Positions 51,323 through 59,687 are shown, numbered from the stretch's first letter. The stretch: DNA of 64,000 bases from an uncultured Persicobacter sp. (GCA_947498325.1 CANMKE010000005.1:62001-126000), one strand, 5' to 3'. Translations and numbers: made by a program. The notes: a model not told the origin generated them from the sequence alone.

Positions 51323-52633
51323 TTACTGATCTATTAAATTGGTGGTATAAGGATATTTACCCAGGATTAATTGCTCTGATGCTTTAGTTCTCAGGTTACT
51401 GACTTGCCCATTTTCGATCCAGTTTAATGCCGCAGATATCTTTGCTTCATTTCTTGTACCTAATGGAAAGTTTTGAAGGTTAAATACCGACTCCCCAATT
51501 TCAATATCAGGCGCTAAGCCTTGGGCATAATCGCCTTCATTGTTTTTATTGGTAATCCTGAATACAATCGGGAAGAAATTGTAGCCGAACTTATTGAATA
51601 ACACGGAGCCTACGTCCTTACCTACTGATTCAGTACCGAAACTTAACAGCTTATTCCCCAAATAGGGGCGAAGACAGAAAATGATCGTTTCACTGGCTGA
51701 TGCGGTATAAGCATCCTGAATAATGGCGACTTTCTGAAAATTGTTGTTGATATTTTGTGGATTGAAGAGGGTATTTCGGTTCTCGTTAGCATATTTATCG
51801 TTGTAGGTCTGTTTTAGAAAGACATCGCTACTTGTAGCCTGCGGATAAATCATGGCGGCAAGTTTGGCACTTAATGACACCAGTCCTCCTCCATTAAACC
51901 TGAGATCCAAAATAAGATTGTTCACCCCTTCAGCTTCAAATCTTCTGAAAGCAGCTTTTAAGGGTTCTTCGGCTACAGTTTTAAAACTTTCAAAATTAAT
52001 GTATCCCGTTTTGTGACCCTGCCCATCGTCAAATACAGTAACAGGGCCTACAAAATCTGCATTGATACGGGCGATGTTAAAACTGAAATTAAGATCTTGA
52101 GTTCCTCTTTTAACGGTAAGTTGAATTGGTGTACCCTGAGTCTGAGAATAAAGAATACCATAATTCTGACGGTCAATCGGGTTGCCGTTGATGGTAAGAA
52201 CTTGATCTCCTCGGCGCACTCCTGCATCATAGGCTGGGGTTCCCTCTGTTGCATTCATAATATAGAAAGCATCGTAGTTTGGGGTCGCAATAATGATCAG
52301 CCCAGAACCCACTTCAATTTCAAAATTGTTCTCTGCTGAAATGCGGGCATTGCTGCTATTAAACTCCTCGCTGATAAAACTGAAGCGGTCATTTCTGTAC
52401 CTAAGTGCTTCTAAAAGGGCTTCGGGGGTGGAATACCTTTGTGGGTTCGATACCGATGGGCTCAGTTCAGACCATAGGTATTCGTCATGCATAATACTAT
52501 TGACGTAATCGAATATATTGTCTTGACCCTTATCTGTGTCAACGATGTTAGCATTGTTGGCATCTTCAAAGGGGTCGGAACACGAAAAGGCGAAGGGTAT
52601 TAAGAGTAGGAGTAAAAGTGATTTCTTAAACAT
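51323..52633 (-). CDS. S41-family (C-terminal processing) protease, lipoprotein
   Basis: 436-residue lipoprotein (Cys18, F-A-F-S-C) in the periplasm or outer membrane. Order: N-terminal S41-type helical region, PDZ domain (about residues 95-190), and the S41 protease core with T-A-S-A-S-E at 310-315 carrying the Ser nucleophile and G-K-D about 25 residues on carrying the catalytic Lys. Such proteases trim or degrade exported proteins near their C termini. Its start lies 1 nt after the stop of the RamB-like regulator (TGATATG), so it is translationally coupled to it, a partnership not expected from either family. Confidence 0.9.
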   Translation of the reverse strand: MFKKSLLLLLLIPFAFSCSDPFEDANNANIVDTDKGQDNIFDYVNSIMHDEYLWSELSPSVSNPQRYSTPEALLEALRYRNDRFSFISEEFNSSNARISAENNFEIEVGSGLIIIATPNYDAFYIMNATEGTPAYDAGVRRGDQVLTINGNPIDRQNYGILYSQTQGTPIQLTVKRGTQDLNFSFNIARINADFVGPVTVFDDGQGHKTGYINFESFKTVAEEPLKAAFRRFEAEGVNNLILDLRFNGGGLVSLSAKLAAMIYPQATSSDVFLKQTYNDKYANENRNTLFNPQNINNNFQKVAIIQDAYTASASETIIFCLRPYLGNKLLSFGTESVGKDVGSVLFNKFGYNFFPIVFRITNKNNEGDYAQGLAPDIEIGESVFNLQNFPLGTRNEAKISAALNWIENGQVSNLRTKASEQLILGKYPYTTNLIDQ

Positions 52634-52634
52634 A

Positions 52635-54128
52635 TCAAATATTTTTCAAGGCAGATAACTGACCGATGATTTTGGCTTTGGCAATGGCTTTTTCTAATAC
52701 TATAGGTTTGGAAGCGCGCTCTTTGCAGGTTTTCATGGAGCAACGTTCACAGGTCTCATTCACTGTGTATATAGGGATGTTTTGGTCATCCCAAAAGTTG
52801 AATCGCTCGCGAAACACATCATTGAAGGTAAAACCTATACTGACACTTACTTCTGCATCCTCACCAACACTCGACGGCCTTACAAGTGATATAACGAAAT
52901 ATTCCTCCCCTGAGTCTTGGTATTGAGAGCGCTGAACCATGAAATGAGCGTCGGGTGCCTGACCTTTATCCTTTAATTCCTGATATTCGTCGAAAATACG
53001 GATGGAACTCCACCGTCGACAATAGTGCTCGCCATTTTCAATCGCATGTGCCGTATGATGCCGCGAGAAATGCAACTCCTTCGTCACAGAATATTGCTTA
53101 GTTTCGGGATTATGGTAAAAGCGCAGGTAGAAAAGGTTATTAATGCCCCAATAGGTCGGAATCAAGGTGGTTAGCCGATGCATGAAAGTTTCCGAGGAAT
53201 AGGTGTACTGATTCATCAGTTTGGTGAATGCCTCAGGATTCCACCGTTCATTTTGGGCAAATGCCTCAAGGTCCTGCATCAGGCTTTCTCGGTTCATGAT
53301 TAATGCCCCTGAGAAATAAGTTACTTTATGGTTGTTCAGTACCTGTTCAAAAGAGCCTGTTTCTATCGAAGAGTAGGTATATTCGCGTTCTTGAATATCC
53401 AGGAACCGATAGCCAAGCTCACGACCAATAACGAAGATTTTTTGGGACTCACTGAGGTCTGCATTGATATATAAGGTTGGTCGTTCACCGTCCACCATTA
53501 CAGAGCGTAAGTTTTTCAATTCTTCAAAGTGGCTCAGTTTGTCATCATTGATCAGAATGCCATAATCTTTATGCAGGATGGTGGCCAACTGATGAAACGA
53601 AACTTTATCAGTCACCTTGATTTGATGCTTATGCATAAATATTTCAACATCCCTTTCAATAGAATCGAAGTGATTCTCATGCATTTCAAGATAAGAACGC
53701 AAAGCAGCGAGGTTAAAATCCTCCTCACTCATATTATATCGTCTCGAAATTTTAATCAGGGTGGAAATAAAGGCATTAATTTTCGTTGGCGCAGAGGCAA
53801 TGATTTCTACCAGTTTATTCAGCTCCAGTCCAAGCATCTCCAATGGCAGGTTTTCCAGCACATTGGAGTTGAGCAAAGTGCCGATAGGCTCCATTTTTTT
53901 ACTGAGTCTTAAACCCACCAGATCGTCATAGGAAACACCAAGACCAGAGGCTAAGTCCATCAGTTTTTTGGTCTTAGGATACTTTTTTCCTTTTTCGATT
54001 TCATTCAGGTAAGAAATGCTCAGTCCCGTTTGCTTGGCAAGTTCAGTAAGGGAAAGACCCAAATTGGTGCGGTATTCTCTGACCTTCAGGCCGAGAATTA
54101 TTTTGATTCCTTCTTCACTAATATTCAC
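52635..54128 (-). CDS. RamB/ScfR-type transcriptional regulator (HTH, IrrE-like, Cys-rich C terminus)
   Basis: 497 residues. An XRE-type helix-turn-helix (residues 11-70) is followed by an ImmA/IrrE-like domain whose metal motif is degenerate: R236-E-L-G-Y240 in place of H-E-x-x-H, then a C-terminal domain ending in C-x-x-C-x4-C-x-x-R-A (about residues 463-475). This is the arrangement of RamB and related regulators, which in actinobacteria control isocitrate lyase and malate synthase and sense acyl-CoA-type signals. Here aceB and aceA lie 1.3 kb away divergently, fitting glyoxylate-shunt control. The start is GTG at 54128; an in-frame TAG 12 nt upstream rules out anything earlier. Confidence 0.9.
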   Translation of the reverse strand: MNISEEGIKIILGLKVREYRTNLGLSLTELAKQTGLSISYLNEIEKGKKYPKTKKLMDLASGLGVSYDDLVGLRLSKKMEPIGTLLNSNVLENLPLEMLGLELNKLVEIIASAPTKINAFISTLIKISRRYNMSEEDFNLAALRSYLEMHENHFDSIERDVEIFMHKHQIKVTDKVSFHQLATILHKDYGILINDDKLSHFEELKNLRSVMVDGERPTLYINADLSESQKIFVIGRELGYRFLDIQEREYTYSSIETGSFEQVLNNHKVTYFSGALIMNRESLMQDLEAFAQNERWNPEAFTKLMNQYTYSSETFMHRLTTLIPTYWGINNLFYLRFYHNPETKQYSVTKELHFSRHHTAHAIENGEHYCRRWSSIRIFDEYQELKDKGQAPDAHFMVQRSQYQDSGEEYFVISLVRPSSVGEDAEVSVSIGFTFNDVFRERFNFWDDQNIPIYTVNETCERCSMKTCKERASKPIVLEKAIAKAKIIGQLSALKNI

Positions 54129-54204
54129 GATCGTCGATAGCTATATGGTAAATGCTTGAAAGATACAATTTTCTTTGATAAATCCATGGTGGTGCTTCCT
54201 TTTT

Positions 54205-54216
54205 GTGAAAATTCGC
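54205..54216. promoter_or_regulatory. Candidate operator upstream of the RamB-like gene
   Basis: GTGAAAATTCGC, 77-88 nt upstream of the regulator start. Its reverse complement differs by one base from GCGAATTTTCGC upstream of aceB (55327-55338). An 8-bp hairpin TTCGCTGA/TCAGCGAA (54212-54238) overlaps it. The shared motif suggests autoregulation together with aceBA. Confidence 0.4.
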
Positions 54217-54362
54217 TGAAGTGGAATCGCTCAGCGAAAGGAGGAAAGCCTTATGGGCTGTAGATTTGTTTATGTCAGATAATTATTCTTTTTACAATTT
54301 TTAGGGGTTGAGCACTCACAATCGCCCACAACTTTTGGTTATATCCATAGATTTAAAAATAT

Positions 54363-55190
54363 ATGGAACAAGCATACAGTTTTTCGACCACTATAAAAAA
54401 GTTATTTCGACGCGGGCAAATTACTTACCTTGAAGGCATTCAGCTGGTGCGATTTGCCTCAAAACTGGGTTGGTTTAGCCGCAGAAAGAGCAGTAAAGTT
54501 ATCTCGTTTCAGTATTTGGGTTTTAAGTTTTATGCTTTGAATTTACAAGAGGTAAAGCGTTTGTTTTATCGTATTTTCTCCTCAGAAGAGTTTTGGCTTC
54601 CCGTCAACTCTACGAACCCAATTATTGTGGATTTAGAAGCAGGAGAGGGCCTGGCAGTACTTTTTTATAAATGGCGTTTTCCTGCGGCACAGATTATCGC
54701 TTTTGAGTCAGATTTTAAATTGTATCAGTTGCTTCGTAGAAATATTGAAAGCAATCAGCTGACGGATATTACCTTATACTATGGTAAAGCCCTTGATTAT
54801 GAGGGTTACACGGCAATCAATGGTGATGTTTCAAATCGGGTGGCGTGTTATAAATTAAGTGCCGTTTTGCCAGCAGATAAAATTGATGTGTTTCACCTAC
54901 CTTTAAATCAGCAAAGTCAGATAGTGCTTCAGGAGTTGGATGCTGCAGACAAAATGAGCAGTGTCGAGTACCTTTTAATAGATTTTTCAAAATATTCGTT
55001 TGATATGAATACCTATCGGAATTTTTTCGATACGGTATCGAGCCTGGGTTGGAAAGTTGTTCGGGAATCGGTGTTTGGCAGTTTGGCATTAGTCGAAGAC
55101 CGAAATTTTTTCCTTTACCCAATTTCAGTTTCCTTGCGACAACGGTTTTTCAAAAAGTGGTGGGGAAAGCCCCTTATAAAGCTCAAGTAA
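54363..55190 (+). CDS. FkbM-like SAM-dependent methyltransferase
   Basis: 275 residues. The core (about 90-230) follows the FkbM methyltransferase pattern: I-V-D-L-E-A-G-E-G as the SAM-binding loop (normally G-A-N-I-G), I-I-A-F-E-S-D-F as the acidic loop 2, then L-L-R-R-N-I-E-S-N. The SAM loop is changed (E-A-G-E-G), so activity is uncertain. N- and C-terminal basic helices flank the core. It sits between the RamB-like regulator and aceB; a terminator (55204-55229) separates it from the glyoxylate genes. Methyl acceptor unknown. Confidence 0.68.
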   Translation: MEQAYSFSTTIKKLFRRGQITYLEGIQLVRFASKLGWFSRRKSSKVISFQYLGFKFYALNLQEVKRLFYRIFSSEEFWLPVNSTNPIIVDLEAGEGLAVLFYKWRFPAAQIIAFESDFKLYQLLRRNIESNQLTDITLYYGKALDYEGYTAINGDVSNRVACYKLSAVLPADKIDVFHLPLNQQSQIVLQELDAADKMSSVEYLLIDFSKYSFDMNTYRNFFDTVSSLGWKVVRESVFGSLALVEDRNFFLYPISVSLRQRFFKKWWGKPLIKLK

Positions 55191-55203
55191 AGTTTCCTTT
55201 TAT

Positions 55204-55229
55204 AGCCCTCTTCGGAGGGCTTTTTTTTG
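55204..55229 (+). terminator. Terminator of the FkbM-like gene (UUCG tetraloop)
   Basis: AGCCCTC-TTCG-GAGGGCT (55204-55221) with a C(UUCG)G tetraloop followed by eight T, a textbook intrinsic terminator. Confidence 0.9.
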
Positions 55230-55326
55230 CGCTAAATTCTGAGGGTGGCCAAGTTTTATTTCCACGGTTTGTAGCGATTCGGACGTATGTAGGTTTTTTA
55301 GGATGAAAGCGTAAATAAATGTATTA

Positions 55327-55338
55327 GCGAATTTTCGC
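55327..55338. promoter_or_regulatory. Candidate operator upstream of aceB
   Basis: GCGAATTTTCGC, a GCGAA-TT-TTCGC dyad 58-69 nt before the aceB ATG at 55396, followed by AAAT. Its complement matches 11 of 12 bases of the site before the RamB-like gene and resembles the (A)ACTTTGCAAA-type RamB site described in corynebacteria. Confidence 0.42.
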
Positions 55339-55395
55339 AAATCAGTTTATTTTCTCTAACTTCCGTTATTGTTAATAAACACAAATACAAAACTT

Positions 55396-56988
55396 ATGAC
55401 TAACCATACCAAATCCGTTACTACCCTTTTGAAGAATCACCCCGCACAGGCCGCAATCCTAACCGAGGAAGCCCTACAGTTTTTGTCCGAACTCCATCAT
55501 CATTTTGAAATGAAAAGACAACACCTATTAGAGCAGCGAAAAAACCATCAGCATAAAATTAGCCAAGGTGTTTTACCAAATTTTGACCCAATAACAAAAG
55601 GTATCCGAATGGGTAATTGGCAGGTAGCGCCATTACCTGTTGATTTGCTCGAACGGCGGGTTGAAATTACGGGGCCTGTTCATCGTAAAATGGTGATTAA
55701 TGCCTTGAACTCAGGTGCCGACGTATTTATGGCAGACTTTGAAGATTCCACCTCACCTACCTGGGAGAACATGATCGATGGGCAGGCTAATCTTCGTGAT
55801 GCGAATGCTCGGCAGGTAGATTTTATCGATCCTGTTTCTCAAAAATCTTATGAACTCAACGAAAAAACCGCCACCCTCTTCGTTCGGCCACGAGGCTTGC
55901 ATCTTGATGAAAAGCATTTGTTGATCAATGGTCAGAAAATCTCTGGGGCACTTTTTGACTTCGGCCTTTACTTTTTTCACAATCACCAACTGGTAAAAAA
56001 CAGAGGAACGGGTCCTTATTTTTATCTTCCAAAATTGGAACATTATCTGGAGGCGCGCTGGTGGAATGAGGTTTTTGATTTTGCTCAGGATTATATGGCA
56101 GTGCCAAGGGGAACCATCAAGGCTACGGTTCTGATCGAAACGATTACAGCCTCTTTTATGATGGATGAAATTCTTTTTGAGCTTCGTATGCATAGCGCTG
56201 GTCTTAATTGCGGACGTTGGGATTATATTTTTTCCTATATCAAAAAACTGCAAGGACATGCTGATTTTTTAGTACCTGACCGAGAGCTGGTAGGTATGAA
56301 TATGCCTTTCATGAAAGCTTATTCTGATTTGTTGATCAAGACCTGTCACAAGCGAAATGTGCACGCAATGGGCGGTATGGCTGCACAAATCCCCATTAAA
56401 AATGATGAACATGCTCATGGAAAGGCTATGGATAAAGTGCAAAAGGATAAGCTACGAGAAGCCAAAGCTGGCCATGACGGGACCTGGGTGGCGCATCCTG
56501 GGCTAATTCCTGTAGCTCGGGAAGCATTTGATCAACACATGAAAAGAATGAACAACCTGCACATTGAGCGTGGAGATGTGAAAGTGAGTGATGAACATTT
56601 GTTGGAAGTGCCCAATGGCGAAATCACTTTTGAAGGAATGGTGAAAAATATCGATGTGGGGATCCAATACCTTGCTGCCTGGCTTGCAGGTAATGGTTGT
56701 GTTCCGATTTACAATTTAATGGAAGATGCCGCTACCGCTGAAATCAGCCGTACCCAGCTTTGGCAATGGTTGCATCACCCCACTGCATTATTATCTGACG
56801 GGCGGAAAGTGGAATGGGCGGTCTATGAACAGGCCACGCTGGAAGCGAAAGAAAGAATCTGTGAGATTCATGGGGCGGACTGTTTCGAAAAAGAAAATTT
56901 CGCTCTCGCAGCCAAACTATTTGACCAAATGACAAAGGCTGATCAGCTTGAAGATTTCCTCACTTCAGTGGCTTATGAATATTTGTAA
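55396..56988 (+). CDS. aceB: Malate synthase A
   Basis: 530-residue glyoxylate-shunt enzyme condensing glyoxylate and acetyl-CoA to malate (E. coli AceB is 533). Conserved family blocks are present: F-M-A-D-F-E-D-S near residue 115 and the A-M-G-G-M-A-A-Q-I-P and T-W-V-A-H-P-G-L segments. The ATG at 55396 is used; the TTG nine codons upstream lies in AT-rich leader. It is 97 nt upstream of aceA with a non-terminator hairpin between, so the pair is an operon with a possible intercistronic control point. Confidence 0.97.
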   Translation: MTNHTKSVTTLLKNHPAQAAILTEEALQFLSELHHHFEMKRQHLLEQRKNHQHKISQGVLPNFDPITKGIRMGNWQVAPLPVDLLERRVEITGPVHRKMVINALNSGADVFMADFEDSTSPTWENMIDGQANLRDANARQVDFIDPVSQKSYELNEKTATLFVRPRGLHLDEKHLLINGQKISGALFDFGLYFFHNHQLVKNRGTGPYFYLPKLEHYLEARWWNEVFDFAQDYMAVPRGTIKATVLIETITASFMMDEILFELRMHSAGLNCGRWDYIFSYIKKLQGHADFLVPDRELVGMNMPFMKAYSDLLIKTCHKRNVHAMGGMAAQIPIKNDEHAHGKAMDKVQKDKLREAKAGHDGTWVAHPGLIPVAREAFDQHMKRMNNLHIERGDVKVSDEHLLEVPNGEITFEGMVKNIDVGIQYLAAWLAGNGCVPIYNLMEDAATAEISRTQLWQWLHHPTALLSDGRKVEWAVYEQATLEAKERICEIHGADCFEKENFALAAKLFDQMTKADQLEDFLTSVAYEYL

Positions 56989-57007
56989 TCCGCCGAAAAA
57001 CATAAAA

Positions 57008-57039
57008 CCCGTGAGTCGCCTAAAATGGAAACTCACGGG
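57008..57039 (+). promoter_or_regulatory. Intercistronic hairpin between aceB and aceA
   Basis: CCCGTGAGT (57008-57016) pairs perfectly with ACTCACGGG (57031-57039) around a 14-nt loop, followed by CAACTTTAACC and no T-tract. More likely an mRNA stability or processing element than a terminator. Confidence 0.55.
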
Positions 57040-57085
57040 CAACTTTAACCTAAATTAATTTCCCTACTTATAATCTACATAAAAA

Positions 57086-58360
57086 ATGACAAAGCAAGAA
57101 AGAATCACCCGATTGATTAATGAATGGAAAACAAATTCACGTTGGAATGGCGTAAAAAGACCCTATTCAGCAGAAGAAGTGATTAACTTACAAGGATCTA
57201 TTGTGCCTGAGAACAGCCTTGCGAAATGGGGGGCGGAAAAATTCTGGCAGAAATTGAATAGTCAGGATTTTGTCGCTGGATTGGGCGCTTTAACTGGTAA
57301 TCAGGCAATTCAGGAAGTGGAAGCGGGTCTTGATGCTATTTATCTTTCGGGCTGGCAGGTGGCTGCTGATGCAAATCTGGCGGGGGAAATGTATCCCGAT
57401 CAAAGTTTGTATCCTGTAAACTCTGTGCCGATGGTGGTAAAACGGATTAACAGTGCATTGCGTCGGGCAGATCAGATTCAGTTTATTCATGGTGGGGAAA
57501 TTGATTATCAGGTGCCAATAATTGCCGATGCCGAGGCGGGTTTTGGAGGAAACTTGAATGCTTTTGAATTGATGAAATCGATGATTGACGCAGGGGCTTC
57601 GGGGGTGCATTTTGAAGATCAGTTGTCATCAGCAAAAAAATGTGGACACCTCGGAGGGAAAGTTTTGGTTCCTACTCAGGAAGCCATTAATAAGTTGGTG
57701 GCTGCGCGTCTTGCCGCTGATGTTATGGGAACAGAAACCATCATTATTGCCAGAACAGATGCCGATGCAGCGAATTTATTAACTTCAGATATTGATGCAC
57801 GTGACCATGAATTTATTACTGGAGAGCGCAGTACAGAGGGCTTTTTCTATGTGAAAAATGGCTTGGAGCAAGGGATTGCCCGTGGGCTGGCTTATGCCCC
57901 TTATTGTGATTTGATTTGGCTGGAGACCTCGAAGCCCGACATCAAGCAGGCTAAAGCTTTTGCAGAGGCCATCCATGCGAAGTACCCTGGAAAAATGCTG
58001 GCCTATAATTGTAGCCCGTCTTTTAACTGGGCAGCAAACTTGACGCGCGCTGAAATGGCGACTTTTCGGGAACAGCTTGCGGACTTGGGTTATAAATTTC
58101 AATTCATCACCCTGGCAGGCTTTCACGCTCTAAATACCTCTATGTTCGAACTTTCCAAAGCTTATCAACAGCGTGGAATGGCGGGCTATTCTGAATTGCA
58201 GGAAAAGGAATTCGCTTTACAAAGTGAAGAAGGCTTCCGCGCGGTGAAACATCAGTCGTTTGTAGGCACAACATATTTTGATGCGGTTCAGAATACCGTA
58301 ACGCAAGGCCTGGCTGTAACCACCGCCATGAATGGTTCCACAGAGCAGGAGCAATTTTAG
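57086..58360 (+). CDS. aceA: Isocitrate lyase
   Basis: 424-residue glyoxylate-shunt enzyme splitting isocitrate to succinate and glyoxylate, so the cell can grow on acetate or fatty acids. The signature K-K-C186-G-H-L with the catalytic cysteine is present, as are [10 protein letters not shown] (Mg site) and the Y-N-C-S-P-S-F-N-W active-site segment. Length matches the bacterial short form (no C-terminal extension). Second in the aceBA operon, with the RamB-like regulator 3 kb upstream. Confidence 0.98.
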   Translation: MTKQERITRLINEWKTNSRWNGVKRPYSAEEVINLQGSIVPENSLAKWGAEKFWQKLNSQDFVAGLGALTGNQAIQEVEAGLDAIYLSGWQVAADANLAGEMYPDQSLYPVNSVPMVVKRINSALRRADQIQFIHGGEIDYQVPIIADAEAGFGGNLNAFELMKSMIDAGASGVHFEDQLSSAKKCGHLGGKVLVPTQEAINKLVAARLAADVMGTETIIIARTDADAANLLTSDIDARDHEFITGERSTEGFFYVKNGLEQGIARGLAYAPYCDLIWLETSKPDIKQAKAFAEAIHAKYPGKMLAYNCSPSFNWAANLTRAEMATFREQLADLGYKFQFITLAGFHALNTSMFELSKAYQQRGMAGYSELQEKEFALQSEEGFRAVKHQSFVGTTYFDAVQNTVTQGLAVTTAMNGSTEQEQF

Positions 58361-58501
58361 GCAATGAAGTAATTAGTGGTTTTAATTGTAATATCAGGAG
58401 GCAAATAAACATTTTAGGAAAACTAAAGTTTGGCTACTTGTACTATTCATGCACTTCTAACCAGAGTGATATGAAAATATTTAACTAAAAAACCACTAAC
58501 G

Positions 58502-59017
58502 ATGAAAAAGCTATCTTTTGCAATTGCCTTTTGTTTTATAGCTGGACTTTATTCCTGTTCAGAAAACAAGTCAGCTAAAGAAAAAGCGCAAGAATCTATC
58601 GAGAACATTAATGATGAACTTGGTGATAATTTGAATTCAGTGCAAGACGATATGGATGATGCCATGAACTCCATCGACAGTGAAATGGAGGAAATTGGGC
58701 GCAACATGGAAAACGCCACTGAGGAGCAAAAAGCCGAAATGGAGACCAGAATGCAGGAGCTTGAAAAAGAAAAAGAGCAAATGCAGGAAAATGCTTCAGA
58801 ATCATGGCAGGACGCTAAAAACGATGCCAGCGATGCGATGGATAACGCACAGGACAAAGGGCAAGAAGCTATTGATGACACGAAAGATGCCATTGATAAT
58901 GCTGGTGACAAAATTGAGAATGCAACGGAAGATGCAGGTAACGCCATTGAAGACGCGGCAGATGATGCCAAAGATGGCGCCAATGATGCAATTAATGATG
59001 TGAAGAAAAAGTTCTAA
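58502..59017 (+). CDS. Amphipathic-repeat lipoprotein (LEA/apolipoprotein-like)
   Basis: 171-residue lipoprotein with Cys19 (L-Y-S-C). After that the protein is almost entirely charged helix: a heptad-like coiled coil at about 25-95, then roughly 11-residue repeats of the type D-A-x-D-x-A-x-D/E-x-x-x at about 100-165, rich in Ala/Asp/Asn/Lys, ending in K-K-K-F. This composition resembles group 3 LEA proteins and small Bacteroidota lipoproteins of the YtxH-like kind. It lacks aromatic residues except a Trp near residue 100. Possible desiccation or membrane-shielding role. It follows aceA by 140 nt. Confidence 0.78.
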   Translation: MKKLSFAIAFCFIAGLYSCSENKSAKEKAQESIENINDELGDNLNSVQDDMDDAMNSIDSEMEEIGRNMENATEEQKAEMETRMQELEKEKEQMQENASESWQDAKNDASDAMDNAQDKGQEAIDDTKDAIDNAGDKIENATEDAGNAIEDAADDAKDGANDAINDVKKKF

Positions 59018-59037
59018 TCATTAATATTATATATTTT

Positions 59038-59070
59038 AAGGCCGTTAATTTTTATTGACGGCCTTTTTTT
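59038..59070 (+). terminator. Terminator of the amphipathic lipoprotein gene
   Basis: AAGGCCGTTAA (59038-59048) pairs with TTGACGGCCTT (59055-59065, one wobble), followed by a T-run. Confidence 0.85.
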
Positions 59071-59102
59071 AATCAAATTAATGTTGAATGGCTTAGATCA
59101 TT

Positions 59103-59687
59103 ATGGTAATAATTATTGACTGCGGAAGTGTATCGGTGCCTGATATTGTGAGGGAAGTCAGGCGGTTTAGAAGTAAAATGATGATGGTGGGTTTACAGGA
59201 ATTTGAGGCCGATCAGATGCCCGACCATGATGCTTTGATCATTTCCGGCACAAACATGAATTTTACCGATGGGGAGTTTGAAGCTCTCCGTGAAAAGTTT
59301 GCTTTTCTAATGACTTCCGACATGCCCACTTTGGGAATCGGCGGAGGCATGCAAATTATTGGGCAGAGTTATCGTGCTCAAATTTACAAAGGAGTCTGTG
59401 AAAGGGACTATACAACCATGACGAGGCATACCGATCACGCTATTCTTTCTCATTTTTCCTATCAGTTTGACATGAAAACCAATCATTGCGAAGGGATTAC
59501 CCTGCCCGCAGGTTTTCAGAAAGTCGCCTCAAGCAGAAATTATGAAGTGGAAGCCATTGCGCACCATTTCCGGCCAATTTACGGCGTGATGTTTAACCCT
59601 GAACTCTCGGGAACCCTGGGGACAGCCATTTTTAAAAACTTCTTCAATTTAGCGAACAGCTATATCCAGAATCCAATGTTAAGATAG
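59103..59687 (+). CDS. Class I glutamine-amidotransferase fold protein lacking its catalytic residues
   Basis: 194-residue protein aligned by eye with the small GMP-synthetase-type amidotransferase subunit: N-terminal I-I-D-C-G-S strand, oxyanion region I-S-G-T, nucleophile elbow L-G-I-G80-G-G-M-Q, and C-terminal F-N165-P-E167. In active members the elbow is G-I-C-x-G-x-Q and the dyad is H-P-E; here the Cys is Gly80 and the His is Asn165, while the Glu is kept. Glutamine hydrolysis by the usual mechanism is therefore not possible. It could bind glutamine or a nucleotide as a regulator or scaffold. It is a lone gene whose last 28 nt overlap the convergent patatin gene. Confidence 0.85.
   Translation: MVIIIDCGSVSVPDIVREVRRFRSKMMMVGLQEFEADQMPDHDALIISGTNMNFTDGEFEALREKFAFLMTSDMPTLGIGGGMQIIGQSYRAQIYKGVCERDYTTMTRHTDHAILSHFSYQFDMKTNHCEGITLPAGFQKVASSRNYEVEAIAHHFRPIYGVMFNPELSGTLGTAIFKNFFNLANSYIQNPMLR

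Noticed and set aside
58373-58499. 11-bp inverted repeat (TTAGTGGTTTT / AAAACCACTAA) enclosing the leader of the amphipathic lipoprotein gene, at first suggestive of a miniature transposable element.
   Set aside because: No target-site duplication, no second copy in the window, and the same chance expectation as the other 11-bp repeat.
58549-58983. 144-codon leftward frame, Ser/Ala-rich.
   Set aside because: Antisense to the repetitive LEA-like lipoprotein; the low-complexity DNA keeps the other strand open.
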